Positions 16,154 through 19,789 of a stretch of 19,789 nt of DNA are shown one piece after another. The stretch is from contig DAORRV010000067.1 of the NCBI GenBank assembly GCA_035443185.1, positions 1-19,789 of the forward strand. The letters are read 5' to 3'. The position numbers were made by a program, and so were the translations under genes. Below the pieces are notes generated by a model. That model saw only the letters and a program-made list of their open reading frames with translations, did no database searches and was not told where the DNA came from. The number at the start of each line of letters is the position of its first letter. Positions within the stretch are counted from its first letter, which is position 1. This DNA comes from UBA2330 sp035443185 (lineage in GTDB: Bacteria; Bacteroidota; Ignavibacteria; Tepidaquicellales; Tepidaquicellaceae).

Positions 16154-17116
16154 TCACTCAATCACGATCTGCTCACCTATCTTAAGAATTTTTACTCTGT
16201 CTTTGTACTCAGGTTTTTCGCGGATGAGTTCTTCCAGCACTATCCTCGGCTCTTCGGGATCCGACAGCTCGGCAATGGTGCCGTAATGCATCGGTATCAT
16301 TAACTTTGCCTTTGAATCATCGAGGATCATTAAAGCTCCTTTGGGATAGAGATGGCGATTTGGTTTGTCGATCTCGGTGCAGTCTGCGCAAGGTCCTATC
16401 GGCATGAATTCGAGATCTATATCATAATGCTCTCCGAGATATTTATAAAATTCCTTATCGTATGCAGTATCCCCGGGGAAGTAAACCGTGTAACCGTCAT
16501 ACTCAATTATATAACCGCAGTAACCGTCATATTCCCATAAGAGTCCGTCAAATCCGTATCTTCCGCCCCAGTGATATGCCGCGACGCATGTAACTTTAAC
16601 TCCGTCTATGATCTTCGACTCGCCGATGTATTTCTTTTTTTTGTAATCGGATTTTTTTAATGGCGAAAGTTTGAAATCATATACCGGTACAAATTCTTTT
16701 AAAGCTTCAGGAAAAACGAGTGTGGCATCAGGGAATTTTTTATTAAGGATATCCAGACTGCCGAAATGCAAATGGTCGAAATGTGAATGTGAGATCAGAA
16801 TTATATCACACTGCTTCAGATCATTTATATCTATACCCGGCTCCTGTATTCTCATCTGTATCTCGGCGATAAAATCTGTAAGATAAGGATCTGTCATAAT
16901 TACTTTATCACCCATCTGTAAAAGGATGGTAGCATGCCCGACCCAAAGAGCTGACAGCTTTACACCGGGTCTGATGGGATCTTTGATACGGTTCTTGATT
17001 TTTTTTGGAGTGGAAAAACTTCTGACTACATTATCTCCTACGTCATATAAAACTCTGCATCCTGATGCTGTAAGTACAAGGAGTAAGAAAATTAATATGC
17101 TGTTAAATTTTTTAAT
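16154..17116 (-). CDS. Lipoprotein metallo-beta-lactamase-fold hydrolase (NAPE-PLD-like), non-canonical start
   Basis: The fold and motif order match the N-acyl-phosphatidylethanolamine phospholipase D-like branch of the metallo-beta-lactamase superfamily. Counting from the start proposed here, these are VGHATILLQ, TDPYL, H110-S-H112-F-D114-H115, AYHWGGRYGF, FPGDTAY, FMPIGP and IPMHYGT. The first ATG is at 16915, but that start would cut off the conserved WVGHATILLQ strand. The frame stays open upstream to a TAG at 17123-17125 with no ATG, GTG or TTG. Starting at ATT (17114-17116) gives KKFNSILIFLLLVLTASGC, a lipoprotein signal with C20 as the lipid site and 320 residues in total. ATT is one base from ATG, so either a rare AUU start or a recent point change or sequence error is possible. 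The gene lies 24 bases after an outer-membrane-like gene. Confidence 0.8.
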   Translation of the reverse strand: MKKFNSILIFLLLVLTASGCRVLYDVGDNVVRSFSTPKKIKNRIKDPIRPGVKLSALWVGHATILLQMGDKVIMTDPYLTDFIAEIQMRIQEPGIDINDLKQCDIILISHSHFDHLHFGSLDILNKKFPDATLVFPEALKEFVPVYDFKLSPLKKSDYKKKKYIGESKIIDGVKVTCVAAYHWGGRYGFDGLLWEYDGYCGYIIEYDGYTVYFPGDTAYDKEFYKYLGEHYDIDLEFMPIGPCADCTEIDKPNRHLYPKGALMILDDSKAKLMIPMHYGTIAELSDPEEPRIVLEELIREKPEYKDRVKILKIGEQIVIE

Positions 17117-17140
17117 GATTTGCTAATGAAATTTATAAAA

Positions 17141-17731
17141 TCAATAATATTTCAAGTTGATGGAAATATTGTAATAGCTTTGTGAAGTAAAATTGTAATC
17201 TGCGACCAGACCGAGAATTCCGAAGAAAGTATATATTCCGCCTTCGACTGAATAGTATCCAATATTCTGATCCTGTTTATTTTTTCGAAAATTATATTTA
17301 CCACCAAGGGAAATTGCGAGATATTCACCTCTTTCCTCAAGTGGAATAAATCCTCTGACACCGGTAGTAAGATTAAATCTTTTAAAATCCGAATACTGAA
17401 AATTACCGGTTGCCCATTCCGGTTGTAAAAAGATCTCCATCGAGCCTCCGTATCTTCTCACGGGATTTACTTTAAAAAATTGCGCAGCAGGAATAAGTTT
17501 GTTTGCATTAAAAGAATAATTGAAAGGAGTAACATTCCATCTCAATCCAAACTGTAATCTTGCATTGCCGTCATTTCTATCCTGATAAAAAGTCGGTGAT
17601 GGTATTGTCTGAAATAAAGTCCAGGTAGTCCATTCAACAAACTTATTTCCGGAATTGCTTTGGGAATAAGTGTTATTTGAAAATGAAAATATTAAGAGAG
17701 TAATAATTAATACTCTGAATACATTTTTCAC
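17141..17731 (-). CDS. Predicted outer membrane beta-barrel-like protein of unknown function
   Basis: I do not recognise the family. The chosen GTG start at 17731 gives 196 residues. It opens directly with a signal peptide (VFRVLIITLLIFSFSNN, then TYSQ). An ATG at 17794 would add 21 residues of charged, non-signal-like sequence before it, so GTG is preferred. The mature part has alternating hydrophobic and polar residues, many aromatic and glycine positions, and a C-terminal YYNISINLKYY ending in Tyr, as in small outer-membrane beta-barrels. Segments such as RLQFGLRWNVTPFNYSF and YSVEGGIYTFFGILGLV look like strands. It is followed after 24 bases by the lipoprotein hydrolase, so the two are probably one envelope-directed operon. 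Confidence 0.7.
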   Translation of the reverse strand: MKNVFRVLIITLLIFSFSNNTYSQSNSGNKFVEWTTWTLFQTIPSPTFYQDRNDGNARLQFGLRWNVTPFNYSFNANKLIPAAQFFKVNPVRRYGGSMEIFLQPEWATGNFQYSDFKRFNLTTGVRGFIPLEERGEYLAISLGGKYNFRKNKQDQNIGYYSVEGGIYTFFGILGLVADYNFTSQSYYNISINLKYY

Positions 17732-18099
17732 GTTATTTGAATATGAGAATTTAAAGCTGCGTTTATCATTTGAGTAAAACTTTCGGATGAACATTTATAT
17801 AATTTGAACAGGCAATTTTTATTTATCAATATAAATAAATTATATGTTAATCAAAGTAAAAAAATGAGTTTGATGATAAAGAATTTTGAGAGTCATTACA
17901 TTGAGTATATATTTTCCAGCGGGAATAAAATTTGTAAGCTGACAGGAATAAAGGCAGGTTTGCATTTTTCAAACAGTATTTTAACAAGAGCAGATCATTT
18001 GAATTTGTGCTTTGGTGACTTTGCGGCAGAAAAAAAACAGGTCAGTAAATTAATACTGACCTGCTGATAAATTTAAAACTAAAACGAATTTCGAGCAGC
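17732..18099. other. Spacer upstream of the outer-membrane-like gene, holding the terminator of the next gene
   Basis: It holds the rho-independent terminator (18030-18063) of the T9SS cargo gene. TATATAA directly precedes the ATG at 17794 on the minus strand; if it is a -10 box, transcription would start at or after that ATG, which also favours the GTG at 17731. A plus-strand frame of 87 codons (17804-18067) runs through the terminator stem and is judged spurious. Nothing else is seen. Confidence 0.5.
18030..18063 (-). terminator. Rho-independent terminator of the T9SS cargo gene
   Basis: On the minus strand CAGGTCAGTA (18063-18054) pairs perfectly with TACTGACCTG (18047-18038) over the 6-base loop TTAATT, followed by eight T (18037-18030). 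It begins 36 bases after the stop codon of the gene at 18100-19401. Confidence 0.92.
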
Positions 18100-19401
18100 T
18101 TATTTTACAAGGATCATTTTCTTAACACCTGAGAAATTATCTGCAGAGATCTTATAGAAATAAATACCGCTTGATAATTGAGATGCATTAAAATTGATTG
18201 TATAATAACCTGCTGATTTAAATTCATTAACTAAAGTCATCACTTCTTTTCCTGAGTTATCAAATACGGAAATGTTGACATTACCATCAGTTGGTAACTG
18301 ATAATCAATCTTTGTAGATGGATTAAATGGATTCGGATAGTTTTGCGATAATACAAATGCAGAAGGAACACCGATCACAACTTCACTGCTCAGATTGAAA
18401 TATTCAAAGTTACCATTAAAGTCGATCTGTTTCAGTCTGTAGCTGTGAACCCCTGAATTCAGATTTCTGTCAGTAAAAGAATAATTTACAGCAGAGTTTA
18501 CAGTTCCGTTACCGGTTACATTTCCGATCTTAGTCCAGACACCGTTACTGTTTCTTTCGACATCAAAACCTGAGTTATTGGTTTCTGATGCAGTAGACCA
18601 GTTCAGCGTGACATCATTTCCAGAGATCATTGATACAAAAGATGATAGTTCAACAGGAAGCGGATCATCTCTTTTTAAATTAAGAGCGTCGATTCCGATC
18701 CAGTCACTTTGAGGAGCGCCGGGACCTGCATCATGTATGAAACTTCTGATCGCAAATCTTGCAGTGTCACCTGAGCTTGGAGCAGCATAGGCTTTGTATT
18801 CCCAGAATCCGGGCTGACCTGAAGGTACTGCCTGAAAATCTCCAAGCTTTATCCAGTCAGGACTGGATACACCGGGAGGAGGTACTGTAGTTGCTCCGTT
18901 TGGACTGTACATCACAGTGATTGAATCTACACCAAAGAATCCGCGTGCACGGAAACAGATAGAGTCTCCTGCCATAACACTTTGCTTTGGAAGAATTAAC
19001 CAGTTATCCAAAGTTCCGAAAGAAGAAGTTGAAGCAAAGTTTGAAGACACGTAACCAGTGTTCGGTCCGTTAAAAGAATTAAAGATTCCGTCACTTAAAG
19101 AGAAACCTGTAAACCAAGGCGGTGCTCCTTGAAATCCCGGGTTGTTACCGTTTCTTTTTACTACATAACCTCTTGCTACAAGATCAGTTACTTCGTTCGG
19201 TCCGTCAAAATTATCGGTATAGTATTCACCGGTCAGATTATCATTTTCTGTTCCATGATAAACTGTATTTGAATTGTTTACCTGAACTGCAGTTCCGGAA
19301 TAATTGGATCTGTCTCTGTTAACAGGATTGTCATTGTTTGAAAAGCCAAGGAATATCCCAAATACTAAAGTAGATAAAACGAGTGTAAATAATTTTTTCA
19401 T
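18100..19401 (-). CDS. Secreted T9SS cargo with choice-of-anchor J-like domain and type A sorting domain
   Basis: The 433-residue protein has a signal peptide (MKKLFTLVLSTLVFGIFLGF). A jelly-roll-like domain at about 60-250 (YTDNFDG, FNSFNGPNTGYVSSNF, DNWLILP, DSITVMYSP, DWIGIDALNL) resembles the choice-of-anchor J / cleaved-adhesin group. A linker domain starting DPLPVELSSF (NDVTLNWSTASETNNSGFDV) is typical of secreted proteins in this phylum. The type A T9SS tail covers about 348-433 (LSQNYPNPFNPSTKIDYQLP, SGKEVMTLVNEF, LSSGIYFYKI). No enzymatic motif is seen. It is predicted to be displayed on or released from the cell surface, with a structural or adhesive role inferred. It has its own strong terminator and is probably a single-gene transcript. 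Confidence 0.88.
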   Translation of the reverse strand: MKKLFTLVLSTLVFGIFLGFSNNDNPVNRDRSNYSGTAVQVNNSNTVYHGTENDNLTGEYYTDNFDGPNEVTDLVARGYVVKRNGNNPGFQGAPPWFTGFSLSDGIFNSFNGPNTGYVSSNFASTSSFGTLDNWLILPKQSVMAGDSICFRARGFFGVDSITVMYSPNGATTVPPPGVSSPDWIKLGDFQAVPSGQPGFWEYKAYAAPSSGDTARFAIRSFIHDAGPGAPQSDWIGIDALNLKRDDPLPVELSSFVSMISGNDVTLNWSTASETNNSGFDVERNSNGVWTKIGNVTGNGTVNSAVNYSFTDRNLNSGVHSYRLKQIDFNGNFEYFNLSSEVVIGVPSAFVLSQNYPNPFNPSTKIDYQLPTDGNVNISVFDNSGKEVMTLVNEFKSAGYYTINFNASQLSSGIYFYKISADNFSGVKKMILVK

Positions 19402-19696
19402 TTTAATTGTTTTAAGTTTGAAAAAAAAATGTTGATTTAGTTTGTTTAAATTAAATTTTTAAATTAAAGGAATCAAAGATATTTTTATTCGTAAATCCCC
19501 AGTTTTATTATGCAATTAATCATAAAACATTTGAAATTAGTTTGAAATCAAATAATATAGTATGATATAAGTACCCAAGGTATTGTACTAAACACATAAA
19601 TTTTTCCGCAAAATTATCTAAAAATCAGTGCTGTCCAAAACATTTTAAATTTTAAATAAATAGTTCTAAAATTATTGAAAAATAATATTTATTAAT
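19402..19696. other. Upstream region of the T9SS cargo gene
   Basis: No gene is seen. On the minus strand TATCTTTG (19481-19474) matches the TAnnTTTG -7 box 72 bases before the ATG at 19401, but no TTTG is found at the expected -33 distance. A small palindrome TACC-CAA-GGTA is near 19573. The region is very AT-rich. Confidence 0.4.
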
Positions 19697-19789
19697 TTAA
19701 AAATGAAAACTATCCCTCATTTGAATTTTCTCTGTTAACTTATTTAGAATAACCCGCCTGTGATAAATTGCCGATAAGAAATTCTGAGC
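19697..19789 (-). CDS. Possible C-terminal end of a gene entering at the right edge (partial)
   Basis: A minus-strand frame is open from the window edge for 30 codons to a TAA at 19697-19699. It reads AQNFLSAIYHRRVILNKLTE, then KIQMRDSFHF, which is protein-like, whereas the other two minus frames close quickly. No family is recognisable from so little sequence. If real, its gene runs in the same direction as the neighbouring minus-strand genes and ends about 300 bases before the T9SS cargo gene. Confidence 0.35.
   Translation of the reverse strand, partial: AQNFLSAIYHRRVILNKLTEKIQMRDSFHF

Noticed and set aside
16154..16915. The ATG at 16915 as the start of the metallo-beta-lactamase-fold gene
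   Set aside because: It removes the first conserved beta strand (WVGHATILLQ) and the lipoprotein signal, both of which are encoded in the same open frame directly upstream.
17804..18067. Plus-strand frame of 87 codons in the spacer next to the T9SS cargo gene
   Set aside because: Its 3' end is formed by the terminator stem and poly-A run of the opposing gene, and the composition is not protein-like. It is also antiparallel to the surrounding genes.

Overview
The window looks like chromosome of a member of the Ignavibacteriota (Bacteroidota/Chlorobiota group). It is AT-rich. Two predicted secreted proteins end in the type A sorting domain with the NFPNPFNPST / NYPNPFNPST core that is typical of this lineage. 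A DUF6660-like Cys-rich protein leads a czc-type operon, as often seen in Bacteroidota. The translation starts I inspected lack a clear Shine-Dalgarno sequence. No phage, plasmid, CRISPR or transposase genes are visible.

Layout. (1) Positions 1-417 are intergenic and include a short octamer array. (2) On the plus strand, 418-1979 holds a membrane-anchored, apparently catalytically dead divergent polysaccharide deacetylase-like protein, coupled by an ATGA overlap to tadA. (3) Positions 1980-2399 are a repeat-rich spacer with inverted repeats and the terminator of the opposing rsmA. (4) On the minus strand, a penicillin-acylase-family Ntn hydrolase (5835-3316) is followed by rsmA (3239-2400). 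(5) Positions 5836-6211 are a spacer with a GC-rich hairpin flanked by 9-bp direct repeats. (6) A complete minus-strand metal-efflux operon runs from 12410 to 6212: DUF6660-like small protein, CzcA pump, CzcC/TolC outer membrane channel, and a His-rich CzcB adaptor lipoprotein. (7) A spacer with another dispersed repeat and a strong terminator follows. (8) On the minus strand lie an Asp-box repeat protein with a T9SS tail (14840-12696), an HExxH protease-like protein (15823-14987), a lipoprotein metallo-beta-lactamase-fold hydrolase (17116-16154) preceded by an outer-membrane-like protein, and a second T9SS cargo (19401-18100). The 3' end of another gene may enter at the right edge.

How the genes work together. 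The clearest functional unit is the czc operon: the inner-membrane RND pump, periplasmic adaptor and outer-membrane channel form a tripartite exporter, probably for divalent heavy metals. The Cys-rich leader protein and His-rich adaptor segments could bind metal in the envelope. The other genes are housekeeping (tadA, rsmA) or envelope and secretion functions.

The most unusual observations are the metallo-beta-lactamase-fold gene, whose lipoprotein N-terminus can be read only from a non-canonical ATT (or ATC) start; the loss of all recognisable catalytic motifs in the deacetylase-like protein; a palindromic element bounded by 9-bp direct repeats; and a dispersed CTTTGAG / CTCGAAG-type repeat family in three spacers. 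I see no strong candidate for a wholly new biological system.
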